From Bradyrhizobium sp. LLZ17 (GTDB lineage: Bacteria > Pseudomonadota > Alphaproteobacteria > Rhizobiales > Xanthobacteraceae): 64,000 nt of DNA. Where the stretch lies: the NCBI RefSeq assembly GCF_041200145.1, contig NZ_CP165734.1, positions 2,666,001-2,730,000 of the forward strand, written 5' to 3'. The position numbers and the translations under genes were made by a program. How positions within the stretch are numbered: the stretch's first letter is position 1; every line of letters starts with the position of its first letter. Below are positions 9,145 to 18,651 of the stretch, in pieces. The notes below the pieces were generated by a model. It had not been told where the DNA came from. It did not search any database and saw only the letters and a program-made list of their open reading frames with translations.

Positions 9145-9846
9145 CTAAACTGATGTGGAAATCTTCATTGCCTCCAGAACTGCGGCTGAGCTTGCGACCC
9201 AGCCGAAGATGCCGCCCTGGGCCTTGATCATCTTCAGGCCCATCTCGTGAAACTCGGGAAAGTAGGATGCACAGCCGTCGGAGATGACGACGCAGCGATA
9301 GCCGCGGTCGTTGGCCTCGCGCACGGTGGTGTTGACGCACACTTCCGTGGTGACCCCGCACACCAGAAGGTTCTCGATGCCGTATTTCTCCAGCACGTCG
9401 GTCAGCTCGGTGGCGTAGAACGCGCCCTTGCCCGGCTTGTCGATCACCACTTCGCTGTCGAGCGGATAGAGTTCGGGGATGATGTCGTGGCCGGCTTCGC
9501 CGCGAACGAGAATGCGCCCCATCGGGCCGGGATCGCCGATGCGAAGGCTCGGCGCGCCGCGCTCGACTTTCGCGGGCGGCGCATCGGAGAGATCGGGCAG
9601 ATGGCCTTCGCGCGTGTGGATTACCAGCATGCCGGTGTCGCGCGCGACTTTCAGCAGCGCACCGATCGGTTTCACTGCGCGGGCGAGCTGGCTGACGTCG
9701 TTACCCAGCGTCTCGCCGAAGCCGCCGGGCTCCATGAAATCGCGCTGCATGTCGATGATGAGGAGCGCGGTGCTCGCCCAGTCGAGCTTGATTGGCTCGG
9801 GCTCAGCGCTGATGACGCCCTGTGTCGGCTTGCTCGAGTTCAACAT
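9145..9846 (-). CDS. Isochorismatase-family cysteine hydrolase, biuret/triuret hydrolase-like
   Basis: 233 residues. The expected triad is present: Asp32 in IIDMQRDF, Lys140 in DKPGKGAF and Cys170 in GVTTEVCVN. The middle segment ([15 protein letters not shown], then DIIPELYP) closely matches what I recall of rhizobial biuret hydrolase BiuH and of triuret hydrolase. It would release ammonia or a carbamoyl group from a urea-type compound in the cytosol. The permease gene follows at 10 bases. Other members of the family (RutB-like, N-carbamoylsarcosine amidase) remain possible, so no gene symbol is given. Confidence 0.8.
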   Translation of the reverse strand: MLNSSKPTQGVISAEPEPIKLDWASTALLIIDMQRDFMEPGGFGETLGNDVSQLARAVKPIGALLKVARDTGMLVIHTREGHLPDLSDAPPAKVERGAPSLRIGDPGPMGRILVRGEAGHDIIPELYPLDSEVVIDKPGKGAFYATELTDVLEKYGIENLLVCGVTTEVCVNTTVREANDRGYRCVVISDGCASYFPEFHEMGLKMIKAQGGIFGWVASSAAVLEAMKISTSV

Positions 9847-9900
9847 AACACAGGCCTCCGCGAGAACTCTCTTTGCGAGGAGTTCTGCAAACGCCGTGCC

Positions 9901-9912
9901 ATTGTGTACAAT
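9901..9912. promoter_or_regulatory. GntR-type operator candidate upstream of the hydrolase-permease operon
   Basis: ATTGTGTACAAT is an inverted repeat, ATTGT-GT-ACAAT, 54 bases upstream of the hydrolase start. FCD-subclass GntR regulators often bind sites of the TTGTATACAA kind (established knowledge). No GntR gene is present in the window, so the regulator would act from elsewhere. The rest of the 315-base gap (9847-10161) shows no convincing gene. Confidence 0.4.
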
Positions 9913-10161
9913 TGCAAGCCGACGCCCGGCGGGGAGAATCCCATGCGTGCTCAGAAACTTACGCCGGGACCTGACGGCTGCTTATTCCCTGTGCGACGGC
10001 TTTGCGACAGGCATTTGCCTAGAGGATGAGCGACCGCGAACTCTCTTCCGCGGTGATGCGCATTGCGCACCTGAACATTCATCGGACCGCAATATTGAGG
10101 TGACATGGATTCCGGGCTCGACGTTGCGCGTCGCCCCGGAATGACGTGGGGAGCTTCCGCG

Positions 10162-11181
10162 CTAGCGCGCCGCCTTGCGCTCGACGGGCTCGATGTCGAT
10201 CGCCCGCAGCCGGCCGAGCCGCAGCACATCCATAGCGAGCCGCCGGCCGATGCGGTCGCGGTCGAGCACGCGGACCAGATCGTCGACGCCGTTGATCTCG
10301 ACGCCGTCGAGCCTGATCACGACGTCGCCCGGCAGCAGGCCCGCTTTCGCCGCCGGCCCGTCCGGCTCGATCTGGGCAAGCAGCGCGCCCATCTTGTTGT
10401 CGACCCCGGCCAGCACCGCGTGCCGTCGCGGGATCGGTGCGGTCTGCCCGGCGACGCCGACATAGGCGCGGCGGACATAGCCGTGCCGGATGATCTCCGA
10501 CAGCACGAATTGCGCGGTGTTGCTGGCCACCGCGAAGCAGATGCCTTGCGCACCGCTGATGATGGCGGTGTTGATGCCGACCACCTCGGCGTTCGACGAC
10601 AGCAGCGGCCCGCCGGAATTGCCGGGATTGAGCGCCGCATCGGTCTGGATCACGTCCTCGATGGTGCGGCCGCTCACCGAGCGGATCGAGCGCCCGAGCG
10701 CCGAGACCACGCCGGCGGTGACGGTCGATTCAAAGCCGAGCGGATTGCCGATCGCGATCACGAGCTGGCCACGGCGCAAGGTCTTGGAGTTGCCGAGCGA
10801 CGCGTAGGGCAAGTCGCGCACCCCGTTGGCACGCAGCAGTGCCAGATCGGTATCGGGATCGACACCGAGCACCCTGGCGTCGCCGACATTGCCCTCGACG
10901 TCCCGCAGCCGGATCTCCTTGGAGGAGCCGACCACGTGGCTGTTGGTGAGGACGAGGCCATCCGGCGAGATCACGATGCCGGAGCCGAGCCCGCCGCGCT
11001 CGCGGCCGTTCGGCACCTTTGGCCCGGTCTCGACGCGCACGACGGCAGGGCCGACGCGATCGGTCACGTCGATGACGGCATTGGAATAGGCGTCCAGCAG
11101 GGCCCGGTGATCGACCGGAGCAGCCGCCGCCGCTCGCGATGACGATGCGTCATCGGCGATGTCTGAGGTCAAATCCAACAT
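10162..11181 (-). CDS. HtrA/DegP-like trypsin-type serine protease with PDZ domain
   Basis: 339 residues. The chymotrypsin-fold triad is His82 (LTNSHVVG), Asp112 (DTDLALL) and Ser189 (NPGNSGGPL). A C-terminal PDZ domain follows, with GLLPGDVVIRLDG near residue 295. Unlike DegP it has no signal peptide or membrane anchor at its N-terminus, so a cytosolic location is likely unless export is unusual. It lies 87 bases downstream of the dehydrogenase small subunit on the same strand, but a shared role is not evident. Confidence 0.88.
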   Translation of the reverse strand: MLDLTSDIADDASSSRAAAAAPVDHRALLDAYSNAVIDVTDRVGPAVVRVETGPKVPNGRERGGLGSGIVISPDGLVLTNSHVVGSSKEIRLRDVEGNVGDARVLGVDPDTDLALLRANGVRDLPYASLGNSKTLRRGQLVIAIGNPLGFESTVTAGVVSALGRSIRSVSGRTIEDVIQTDAALNPGNSGGPLLSSNAEVVGINTAIISGAQGICFAVASNTAQFVLSEIIRHGYVRRAYVGVAGQTAPIPRRHAVLAGVDNKMGALLAQIEPDGPAAKAGLLPGDVVIRLDGVEINGVDDLVRVLDRDRIGRRLAMDVLRLGRLRAIDIEPVERKAAR

Positions 11182-11268
11182 GGCAAGTTTCCTTGAGGCT
11201 CACACAGATGGTGGCCTGTTTCCTCTCGCGCAAGTGGCCGGTTTGGGGGCACAAGGCTACACCGTTGG

Positions 11269-11718
11269 CTAGGGTGCTCGTCGCAGGGTGCCGCCTCTGG
11301 CCTTCACCGGGTCGAGCAGCGACCAGTCGCCATCCTCCAGCACATAACCCTTGGGGAACGGCGCGCGCAGCTCCAGCCCAAGCGAGCGCAGCACGCGGTC
11401 GTCGCGGTAATAGCATTGCAGCACCACGCGAACGAGAGTTGCGGCCGCCGCACCACCGGAACTGCGAAACGCCTGCGCCACTGCATCGCGCCTGGCGGCA
11501 TCGAGTTCGGCGAGCGGCTGGCCGGCGAGCCGCGCGAGATGGTCCAGCGCCTGTCGCACCAGCACGCTGTCGCGGCCGAGCGTGACCAGCATATCGGTCT
11601 GGATTGCGGGGTCGTCCGCGCCGGGCACCTTGTGCTCGTCGCTGGCCGGAACGATCATCGCAGCGATGGTGCGGAGATCGTCATGCTGCCGCGGCGTGAG
11701 TGGATTGTCTGCGGACAT
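11269..11718 (-). CDS. Gluconate 2-dehydrogenase subunit 3-like small subunit
   Basis: 149 residues, starting LTPRQHDDLRTIAAMIVPASD, the pattern of the small (gamma) subunits that accompany membrane or periplasmic GMC dehydrogenases (Gluconate_2-dh3 family). The stop of the GMC gene is 7 bases upstream, and a GAGG lies before the ATG. Periplasmic relatives carry a Tat signal on this subunit; none is visible here, which suggests a cytosolic complex or a missing exported partner. Assignment rests on size, motif and operon position. Confidence 0.65.
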   Translation of the reverse strand: MSADNPLTPRQHDDLRTIAAMIVPASDEHKVPGADDPAIQTDMLVTLGRDSVLVRQALDHLARLAGQPLAELDAARRDAVAQAFRSSGGAAAATLVRVVLQCYYRDDRVLRSLGLELRAPFPKGYVLEDGDWSLLDPVKARGGTLRRAP

Positions 11719-11725
11719 GACGGCC

Positions 11726-13324
11726 TCAATCGAACAAATTGGCGAGGCGCTGCTTCATCTGGTCGGCGACGTAGAGCGCGAGGGCCTGGATGGTGGAGGT
11801 CGGATTGACCCCGCCCGAGGTGACGAAGACGCTGCCGTCGACGATGAAGAGATTCTTCACGTCGTGCGAGCGGCCCCATTCATTGACCACGGAACGTTCA
11901 GGGTCGGTACCCATCCGCGCGGTGCCGAGCAGGTGCCAGCCGCCCCACGGGATCGGCGCATTGACGCAGATGTCGGTCGCGCCCGCAGTTTCCAGGACCT
12001 CGCGGCCGCGCGCAAGCGCGTGGTCCATCATCTTCCGGCTATTCTCGCTGATCGTGTAGTCGATCCTGGGCGCGGGAATGCCGTTGCTGTCCTTGAGGAC
12101 CGGATCGAGCGTGACGCGATTGTGCTCTTCCGGCAGGTCCTCGCAGATCGCGGAAAAGCCGAGCCGATGGCCGTTCAGCTTGCGGAAGACGCGGTGATGA
12201 TCCGCGCCCCACGGCAAAATGCCCTTCTGCTCACTCACGACCGCCTCGAACACCGGCCCTGCGCCACGCACGAACTGGACGCCGTAGCCGCGCACGAAGC
12301 CACGCGACAAATCCGTGTCGTACCACTCCTTGCTCCACAGGCACGTCGGCGGCGCGCGGTTGCTGTCGGTCGGCTCCTTCACATAGCCGTAGATCTGCGC
12401 ATAGGGATGAAACATCAGGTTCTTGCCGACAAGGCCCGACGAATTCGCCAGGCCGTTCGGGAAGCGGCCGGACGCCGAGTTCAGCAGCAGCCGTGGCGTG
12501 CCGACGCCGTTGCAGGCAATGATGACGACGTGCGCCGGCTGAAACTGCTCGACGCCGTCCTTGTCGTAATAGACCACGCCCGAAGCCATGCCGTTCTCGT
12601 CGGTCGTGATCTCCCGCACGCGACAATGAGTGCGTAGTTCGACGCCGGCGCGGATCGCATGCGGCCAATAGGTGATGTCGGTGGAGGATTTTGCGCCTTG
12701 CGCACAGGCGGGCGTACAATGGCCGAGATTGATGCAACGCGCCCGGCCTTCATAGTCCATGGTCGCGACCGTGGTATCGGACGGCCACCAATGCCAGCCG
12801 AGCTTGTTCATGGCCTTGCCGACGATCGCACCTGACAACCCGAGCGGCTGTTGCGGCATCGGCGGATGCGTCAGCGGCGACAGCGGATCGCCCGATAGCC
12901 CCGAGGTGCCCATCATCCGGTCGTTCTCTTCGAAGAACGGCGTCAGCATGTCGTACCCGATCGGCCAGTCCTCGGCGACGCCGTCCAGGGTCTTCACCTT
13001 GAAATCGGAGGGGTGCAGCCGCGGCCAGTGCGCGGTGTACATCACCGTCGAGCCGCCGACCGCATTATAGTTCACGACCTTGATGGGCGAATTGTCGTCG
13101 TTGATCGGATAGTCCTCAGGCCGGCCACGGATGTTCGGGCTCGACGACCACTCGCCGAAGAACTTGGCTTCCCAGTCCCGGCCCGTGCTCGGATATTCCG
13201 CCGGATTCATCCAGCCGCCCTGCTCCAGGCAGAGAATGTGCATCTTGGTCTCGGCCAGCGACCACGCGACCGCGGCGCCCGAAGCGCCGGCGCCGATGAT
13301 CAGGACGTCCACGGGGTCTTTCAT
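11726..13324 (-). CDS. GMC family FAD-dependent oxidoreductase (sugar/polyol dehydrogenase type)
   Basis: 532 residues. The FAD-binding motif IIGAGASGAAVAWSLAE is at the N-terminus, the GMC signature VGGSTVMYTAHWPR near residue 90, and the C-terminal catalytic region has His in GGWHLLGTARMG and Asn in GGVNPTSTI. A CINLGHCTPACAQGAK cysteine cluster is also seen in 2-ketogluconate and sorbitol-type dehydrogenases. ATG at 13324 follows GGGAGG; an upstream in-frame ATG adds residues without family resemblance. It would oxidise a sugar acid or alcohol together with the small subunit encoded next; no cytochrome subunit is present. Confidence 0.85.
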   Translation of the reverse strand: MKDPVDVLIIGAGASGAAVAWSLAETKMHILCLEQGGWMNPAEYPSTGRDWEAKFFGEWSSSPNIRGRPEDYPINDDNSPIKVVNYNAVGGSTVMYTAHWPRLHPSDFKVKTLDGVAEDWPIGYDMLTPFFEENDRMMGTSGLSGDPLSPLTHPPMPQQPLGLSGAIVGKAMNKLGWHWWPSDTTVATMDYEGRARCINLGHCTPACAQGAKSSTDITYWPHAIRAGVELRTHCRVREITTDENGMASGVVYYDKDGVEQFQPAHVVIIACNGVGTPRLLLNSASGRFPNGLANSSGLVGKNLMFHPYAQIYGYVKEPTDSNRAPPTCLWSKEWYDTDLSRGFVRGYGVQFVRGAGPVFEAVVSEQKGILPWGADHHRVFRKLNGHRLGFSAICEDLPEEHNRVTLDPVLKDSNGIPAPRIDYTISENSRKMMDHALARGREVLETAGATDICVNAPIPWGGWHLLGTARMGTDPERSVVNEWGRSHDVKNLFIVDGSVFVTSGGVNPTSTIQALALYVADQMKQRLANLFD

Positions 13325-13528
13325 CGAAACATCGTCCTCCCGCCCTCGCCGCTTTCCGGGCGATTCGGCCATCACGGCTCGCAAGGCTTATCGCAAACGA
13401 TAGGATCAGAGCGACGGCTGAGTAAAGCCGCGAGACTGGTATGTCGCACTTCGCTGGGCGCAGACCATTGGTGTTGCCGGTTCCGGATGCTAGGAACGAG
13501 GCGCAAGAGCCATCGATAGCGAGACCGC

Positions 13529-14320
13529 ATGTCCTTCCGAAATTCCTTTGCCGTCGTCGTCCGCGCGTTCGCGCTCGTTTCATGTCTCGCGCTGTCAGGA
13601 TTTCTGGCCGTGTCCGGACCAGCCTCCGCGCTGACCGCAGCCGCGACCGTCCGGGACGCCAACTCGATCCAGCTTGGCGACGTCACCTACCGGCTCGACG
13701 GCGTCGACGCACCCGAGCTGGACCAGGTCTGCATCGATGACCACGCCGATCCCTGGACCTGCGGCATCGAGGCCCGCGACCAGCTATCGAAGCTGATCGG
13801 CGGACGCTCCGTGCGCTGCGACGATGTCGGCCCCGAGAAGAACTTTGGCAAACGGCACCGGGCGATCTGTACGGCGGAGGGCGACAAGGTCAGCTTGAAC
13901 GAGCAGCTCATCAAGCTCGGCTTCGCGATCGCGCGCGAGCCGATCAAGGCCAACCTCAAGCAGGCGGCCGCCGACGCCAGGACCGCCTCGGCCGGCATCT
14001 GGAAGGGCTGCTTTGTTGCACCGCAAGAATTCCGAACCGGCAAGAAGGACGGCCCTTTGCTGGGCGCCGCCTGCCGCTCGGACCGCGACAAGGAGATACG
14101 CGCGGCGCTGTTTCCGGACGACCTGACGATGCCGCCAAGCTGCAGCATCAAGGGCAAGCTCGCGGTGCGCGCGCGGGTCACCGGCAACATCGGCATCTAC
14201 CATTTGAGGGGCTGCCCGAGCTACGCCGCGACCACGAAGCCGGACCGTTGGTTCTGCTCCGAGGACGACGCGCAGGCCGCAGGCTTCCGCAAAGCCTACA
14301 ATTGCCGCCGCCCCAAATAA
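13529..14320 (+). CDS. Secreted thermonuclease-family (SNase-like) protein
   Basis: 263 residues with an N-terminal signal peptide (hydrophobic run ending in PASA near residue 35). The staphylococcal nuclease fold follows: [12 protein letters not shown], then [12 protein letters not shown] and GFAIA. The C-terminal 60 residues ([10 protein letters not shown] to [15 protein letters not shown]) resemble the small cysteine-containing module found in rhizobial SNase proteins. It is probably periplasmic or extracellular and may cut nucleic acid. It stands alone, divergent from the GMC gene across about 200 bases. Confidence 0.82.
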   Translation: MSFRNSFAVVVRAFALVSCLALSGFLAVSGPASALTAAATVRDANSIQLGDVTYRLDGVDAPELDQVCIDDHADPWTCGIEARDQLSKLIGGRSVRCDDVGPEKNFGKRHRAICTAEGDKVSLNEQLIKLGFAIAREPIKANLKQAAADARTASAGIWKGCFVAPQEFRTGKKDGPLLGAACRSDRDKEIRAALFPDDLTMPPSCSIKGKLAVRARVTGNIGIYHLRGCPSYAATTKPDRWFCSEDDAQAAGFRKAYNCRRPK

Positions 14321-14522
14321 GGGTCAGCGAGGGTTCAAGCGACGAATCTCCTCACGCGCTCGTGAGGGGGGTAGCTGGAGACAGTATTGATCCGGAATTG
14401 AACTCTATCGAGAGTTGCTGCATTTCTAGGCGCATGCGGTAGCGCTTGCGCTAGCGCATCCTTGGCAGACGATCCGGCTCCGGCCCGATTGTCTTTGCAC
14501 GGGCGTTTCCTCCCTAGACTTG

Positions 14523-14553
14523 GGCCGCTTGTCCACGACAGGCGGCCTTCTTT
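14523..14553 (+). terminator. Hairpin terminator between the nuclease and cyoD
   Basis: An 11-base stem with one mismatch (GGCCGCTTGTC with GACAGGCGGCC) and a 3-base loop, followed by TTCTTT on the plus strand. It lies 10 bases past the cyoD stop, between convergent genes, so it may serve both. A small AACTCT-ATCG-AGAGTT hairpin sits at 14401-14416. Confidence 0.6.
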
Positions 14554-14563
14554 ATGGGCGCCC

Positions 14564-14947
14564 CTACATCCGCATCCGCATGATCTGGTCCATCGGCGGC
14601 ATGTTCGCGTTCAGATGCGACATGATCCAGACGGAGCCACCAACCACCAGGAAGACGATCAGCAGCCCAAAGGCCAGCGCCAGCACGTTGTTGGTATTGT
14701 CGGGGCCCGTTGTGATGTGCAGGAAGAACACCAGATGCACGCCCATCTGCGCGATCGCGAGCACGATCAACGCGACGGGGATGGAAGGCTGCCAGACCAG
14801 ATTGGTGCCGGCGATGAAGAACGATGTTGCCGTGAGCAGCAGCCCGAGCCCAAGGCCGACGACGTAGCCGAGGACCCTTGCGCCGACGCTGTGTTCTTCG
14901 GCTTCGCCGGGCGCGAGGTCATGTTCGATGTGCGTCTGATCGCTCAT
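14564..14947 (-). CDS. cyoD: Cytochrome o ubiquinol oxidase subunit IV
   Basis: 127 residues with three membrane helices. The middle and last helices (QMGVHLVFFLHITTG, then FLVVGGSVWIM) match CyoD, which helps assemble the CuB site of subunit I. ATG at 14947 overlaps the end of cyoC (ATGA). It is the last gene of the cyo operon here; no cyoE (heme O synthase) follows on this strand. Confidence 0.92.
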   Translation of the reverse strand: MSDQTHIEHDLAPGEAEEHSVGARVLGYVVGLGLGLLLTATSFFIAGTNLVWQPSIPVALIVLAIAQMGVHLVFFLHITTGPDNTNNVLALAFGLLIVFLVVGGSVWIMSHLNANMPPMDQIMRMRM

Positions 14948-15585
14948 GCGCCACTCCCAAGCAGATAGACCACCGAAAACACCGCAACCCAGATGATGTC
15001 GAGCGCGTGCCAGAACAGTGCGAAGCACATCATCCGGCGCAGGATGTCGGCGCGAAAGCCTTTTGCGAAGACCTGCGCCATCATGGTGAGGAGCCACAGC
15101 ACACCCGCCGAGACGTGCAACCCGTGGCAGCCGACCAGCGAGAAGAACGCGGTCAGGAACGCGCTACGCGACGGACCATAGCCGCGCGCGACGAGGTCGG
15201 CGAACTCGCGGAACTCGATCGACAGGAATATGAGCCCGAGCGCGCAAGTCACGGCCATGCTGAGATAAAACCAGAGCCGGTTGCGCACATCGGCCGCAAT
15301 GCTGGCCATGCCACATGTGAAGCTCGACAGCAGCAGGCAGACCGTCTCGATGGCGACGTTCTTCTGATCGAATATCTCGGAGCCTTTCGGGCCGCCGGCG
15401 GTCTGCCCGGACAGCACCGCGTAGGCCGCGAAGAAGCAAGAGAACATCACGATGTCGGAGAGCAGGAATATCCAGAAGCCGTAAGCCGTGACGATGCGCT
15501 TCGGCGCCGGCCCTTCGTGCTCGGCAGCGCGACCGATATGATGGGGATCGGCGTGGGCACGGCCAACCGTTGCCGTCATCGACAT
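14944..15585 (-). CDS. cyoC: Cytochrome o ubiquinol oxidase subunit III
   Basis: 213 residues, five membrane helices. Subunit III features are visible: GFWIFLLSDIVMFSCFFAAY near the start, and a LVGCHGLHVSAGVLW helix late on. It overlaps cyoB and cyoD by four bases each, so the subunits are translationally coupled. It belongs to the inner-membrane quinol oxidase that reduces oxygen to water and pumps protons. Confidence 0.93.
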   Translation of the reverse strand: MSMTATVGRAHADPHHIGRAAEHEGPAPKRIVTAYGFWIFLLSDIVMFSCFFAAYAVLSGQTAGGPKGSEIFDQKNVAIETVCLLLSSFTCGMASIAADVRNRLWFYLSMAVTCALGLIFLSIEFREFADLVARGYGPSRSAFLTAFFSLVGCHGLHVSAGVLWLLTMMAQVFAKGFRADILRRMMCFALFWHALDIIWVAVFSVVYLLGSGA

Positions 15586-17585
15586 CAGACCGCCCCCGCC
15601 ATGCTGACGAGGTTGCGTCGTTCCTCGCGATTGATGCGGTCGACGCGGGCGACTTCCGCGGCTGGAATGACGTATTCGTCATGATCGCGCCAGGCGAACA
15701 CGACGAAGGTCGCGAACGCGCCGATGCCGCCCACAATCACCAACCACCAGATATGCCAGATCAGCGAAAAGCCCATGATGGTAGCAAAGAACGCGCAGAC
15801 AAATCCGGTGGGCGAGTTCCGGGGCATCTCGATGTCCCGATACTCCGGCTCAGGGCTCTCGAGCAATTGCTGTTTGGCATGGGCCTTCAAATCCCAATAG
15901 GCATCCTCGCCGCGCACATCCGGACTGAAGGCGAAATTGAACACCGGCGGCGGCGACGAGGTCGCCCATTCCAGCGAGCGTCCGTCCCAGGGATCGCCGG
16001 TGCGGTCGCGTAGGCTTTCACGGTTGCGGATGCTGACCACGACCTGCATGACCTGGCTCAGGACACCGATCGAGAGCAGCGCCATGCCAAACGCCGCGAT
16101 GATCATCCAGGGCCGCCAGGCCGCGACGTCATAGTGCTGCATCCGCCTGGTCATGCCGAGCATGCCGGCGATGTAGAGCGGCATGAAGGTGACGTAGAAC
16201 CCGAGAAAGGTGAACCAGAACCCGATCTTGCCCCAGCGCTCGTCGAGGCGAAAGCCAAACGCCTTCGGAAACCAGTATTCGAACCCGGCGAATGCACCGA
16301 ACAGCACGCCGCCGATGATGACGTTGTGGAAGTGCGCCACCAGGAACATGCTGTTGTGGAGCATGAAGTCGGCCGGCGGCACCGCGACCAGCACGCCGGT
16401 CAAGCCGCCGATGATGAAGGTCACCATGAAGCCGACGGACCACAGCATCGGTGTGGTGAAGCGGATCCGGCCGCCGTACATCGTGAACAGCCAATTGTAG
16501 ATCTTCACTCCCGTCGGCACCGCGATGACCATGCTGGCGATGCCGAAGATCGCGTTGACGTCGGGCCCCGCGCCCATCGTGAAAAAGTGATGCAGCCAGA
16601 CCATGAAAGAGATCACGCAAATCGCCATGGTGGCGAGCACCATCGAGCGATAGCCGAACAGCGCCTTACCGGAGAAGGTCGACACCACCTCGGAGTAGAT
16701 GCCGAACGCGGGCAGCACGAGGATGTAGACTTCGGGATGTCCCCAGGCCCAGATCAGATTCATGAACATCATGACGTTGCCGCCGGCTTCGTTGGTAAAG
16801 AAGTGGAAGCCGAGATAACGGTCCAGCAGCAGCATCGCGAGCGTGGCGGTGAGGATCGGAAACGCCGCGACGATCAGGAGGTTCGAGGCCAGCGTGGTCC
16901 AGCAGAACATCGGCATGCGCAGGTAGTTCATGCCCTTGGTGCGCAGCTTCAGCACGGTCGTCACGAGATTGATGCCGGCGACCAGCGTGCCAACGCCCGA
17001 GATCTGCAGCGACCATGCATAATAGTCAACGCCAACGCCGGGCGAGTAGGACAATTCCGACAGCGGCGGAAAGGCGAGCCAGCCGGTGCGCGCGAACTCG
17101 CCGATCACGAGCGAGAGGTTGACGAGCAACGCGCCGGTCGCAGTGAGCCAGAAGCCGACTGAATTGAGCGTCGGAAACGCGACGTCGCGGACGCCGAGCT
17201 GGAGCGGCACGACGAGGTTCATCAGCCCGATCACGAATGGCATGGCCACGAAGAAGATCATGATGGTGCCGTGGGCCGAGAAGATCTGGTTGTAGTGCTC
17301 CGGCGGCAGATAGCCCTGCGACTGATAGGCGATCGCCTGCTGGACCCGCATCATGATGGCGTCGCTGCCGCCGCGCAGCAGCATCACCGAGGCGAGCAGG
17401 ATGTACATGACGCCAATGCGCTTGTGATCGACGCTGGTGATCCATTCGTGCCAGAGATAGGGCAGATGTCCTTTCACCACGACCCAGCCCAGCACGGCGA
17501 GGATCGCAACCAGCACCACGGCGCCTGCGATCAGCGGGATCGGCTGGTCGAACGGGATCGCCGACCAATCGAGCTTACCGAGCAT
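15585..17585 (-). CDS. cyoB: Cytochrome o ubiquinol oxidase subunit I
   Basis: 666 residues, the catalytic heme-copper subunit. The helix VI motif [15 protein letters not shown] (CuB His and cross-linked Tyr), the CuB His pair HHFFTMG and the helix X heme ligands HFHNVIIGG are all present. The ATG at 17585 is chosen because GGAGGA lies five bases upstream; an ATG four codons earlier lacks this. It overlaps the 3' end of cyoA. Confidence 0.96.
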   Translation of the reverse strand: MLGKLDWSAIPFDQPIPLIAGAVVLVAILAVLGWVVVKGHLPYLWHEWITSVDHKRIGVMYILLASVMLLRGGSDAIMMRVQQAIAYQSQGYLPPEHYNQIFSAHGTIMIFFVAMPFVIGLMNLVVPLQLGVRDVAFPTLNSVGFWLTATGALLVNLSLVIGEFARTGWLAFPPLSELSYSPGVGVDYYAWSLQISGVGTLVAGINLVTTVLKLRTKGMNYLRMPMFCWTTLASNLLIVAAFPILTATLAMLLLDRYLGFHFFTNEAGGNVMMFMNLIWAWGHPEVYILVLPAFGIYSEVVSTFSGKALFGYRSMVLATMAICVISFMVWLHHFFTMGAGPDVNAIFGIASMVIAVPTGVKIYNWLFTMYGGRIRFTTPMLWSVGFMVTFIIGGLTGVLVAVPPADFMLHNSMFLVAHFHNVIIGGVLFGAFAGFEYWFPKAFGFRLDERWGKIGFWFTFLGFYVTFMPLYIAGMLGMTRRMQHYDVAAWRPWMIIAAFGMALLSIGVLSQVMQVVVSIRNRESLRDRTGDPWDGRSLEWATSSPPPVFNFAFSPDVRGEDAYWDLKAHAKQQLLESPEPEYRDIEMPRNSPTGFVCAFFATIMGFSLIWHIWWLVIVGGIGAFATFVVFAWRDHDEYVIPAAEVARVDRINREERRNLVSMAGAV

Positions 17586-18549
17586 GGTCTCCTCCACTCT
17601 GCGACCGGCCGGCCTCGGACATCAACTCCGGGCCCGGCCCTGGCGGAATGTGCTGGGTCGAAATCAGGTCGAACAGCCGGGGATCATCCAGCCGATAGGC
17701 CGGCCTGCCCTTCTCGATGCCCTGCTGCATCAGCTTCTTGTAGCTGTCCTCGTTGAGGACGGCGTCCGATTTCGCGGTGTTCGCCACCCAATCCGGGAAC
17801 GCGAGCGGCGAGATCACATTGACGTCGAACATCATGTCGGGAAAGCCGTCGCCGGAGAAATGCGCTGACAGGCCTTGCAGCTTGCCTTCGTTGTCGGCGC
17901 GCAGGTTCAGCTTCGTCACCATCCCGTTCATGGTGTAGATCATGCTGCCGAGCTGCGGGATGAAGAACACGTTCATCACGCTTGAGGACGTCAGCTGGAA
18001 ATTCAGCTCGGCGCCGGCCGGAACCGTCAATGTATTGACGGTGGCGATGCGCTGGTCCGGATAGATGAACAGCCATTTCCAGTCGAGCGAGACCGCCTGG
18101 ATCCGCACCGGGCTGCCAGTGCCTGGTACGGGCGCTGCGGGATCGAGTTGATGCGAACCGATCCAGGCGACGCCGCCGAGCAGAATCACGGTCAGCGCGG
18201 GGATCGCCCACACCACCATTTCGACGCGACCGGAGTAGACGAAGTCGGGCTGAAATTGCGCTCTCGGATTGGAGGCGCGAAACCAGAACGCGAAGGCCAG
18301 GATCGCGATGATGGTCGGCACCACAATCGCGAGCATGATGAAGACGGAATCGACCAGGATCGTGCTGTTGGCCGCAGCGACGGGCCCTTGCGGATCGAGC
18401 AGATTCATCGGCAACCACTGGCGGTTGGGAAGCCCCTGGGGAGAGCCTAGCGCGAGAAAGGCCCCGGCAGCAAACGCGAGTGCGCGAGGTCGGTTCCTAA
18501 TGACGCTGCTCAATCGTCCATCATCTCGCGCGGCGGCATGCAATTCCAT
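17575..18549 (-). CDS. cyoA: Cytochrome o ubiquinol oxidase subunit II
   Basis: About 324 residues. Two membrane helices are followed by a periplasmic cupredoxin domain ([19 protein letters not shown], then [16 protein letters not shown]) lacking CuA ligands, as in quinol oxidases. The start is uncertain: ATG at 18549, or TTG at 18513, which gives a cleaner signal-like N-terminus. E. coli CyoA is a lipoprotein, but no lipobox cysteine is visible in this N-terminal region. First gene of the cyoABCD operon, divergent from an SDR operon. Confidence 0.9.
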   Translation of the reverse strand: MELHAAARDDGRLSSVIRNRPRALAFAAGAFLALGSPQGLPNRQWLPMNLLDPQGPVAAANSTILVDSVFIMLAIVVPTIIAILAFAFWFRASNPRAQFQPDFVYSGRVEMVVWAIPALTVILLGGVAWIGSHQLDPAAPVPGTGSPVRIQAVSLDWKWLFIYPDQRIATVNTLTVPAGAELNFQLTSSSVMNVFFIPQLGSMIYTMNGMVTKLNLRADNEGKLQGLSAHFSGDGFPDMMFDVNVISPLAFPDWVANTAKSDAVLNEDSYKKLMQQGIEKGRPAYRLDDPRLFDLISTQHIPPGPGPELMSEAGRSQSGGDHAR

Positions 18550-18552
18550 GCG

Positions 18553-18565
18553 ATGTCAATGACAT
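18553..18565. promoter_or_regulatory. 13-base palindrome in the cyo/SDR divergent promoter region
   Basis: ATGTCAATGACAT is a perfect ATGTCA-A-TGACAT inverted repeat just upstream of cyoA and 87 bases upstream of the SDR start. It could be an operator for either operon; no matching regulator gene is nearby. Confidence 0.3.
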
Positions 18566-18651
18566 GGGCGCGGGACAGTCGGCCTTCTCACCCCCGCGCC
18601 CGGTTGCTATCGTCGAAGAAAAACAATGAGACGGCAAAGGGAAGAAACGCC

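Noticed and set aside
9943..10029. 28-residue frame with GGGGAG upstream, before the HtrA gene end
   Set aside because: Very short, in the upstream region of the ureide operon, with no protein-like features; conservation would be needed.
16134..17162. Long open frame antisense to cyoB
   Set aside because: Runs opposite to a certain gene; its product is His/Arg/Asp-rich with no domain, the usual shadow of GC-rich codon bias.
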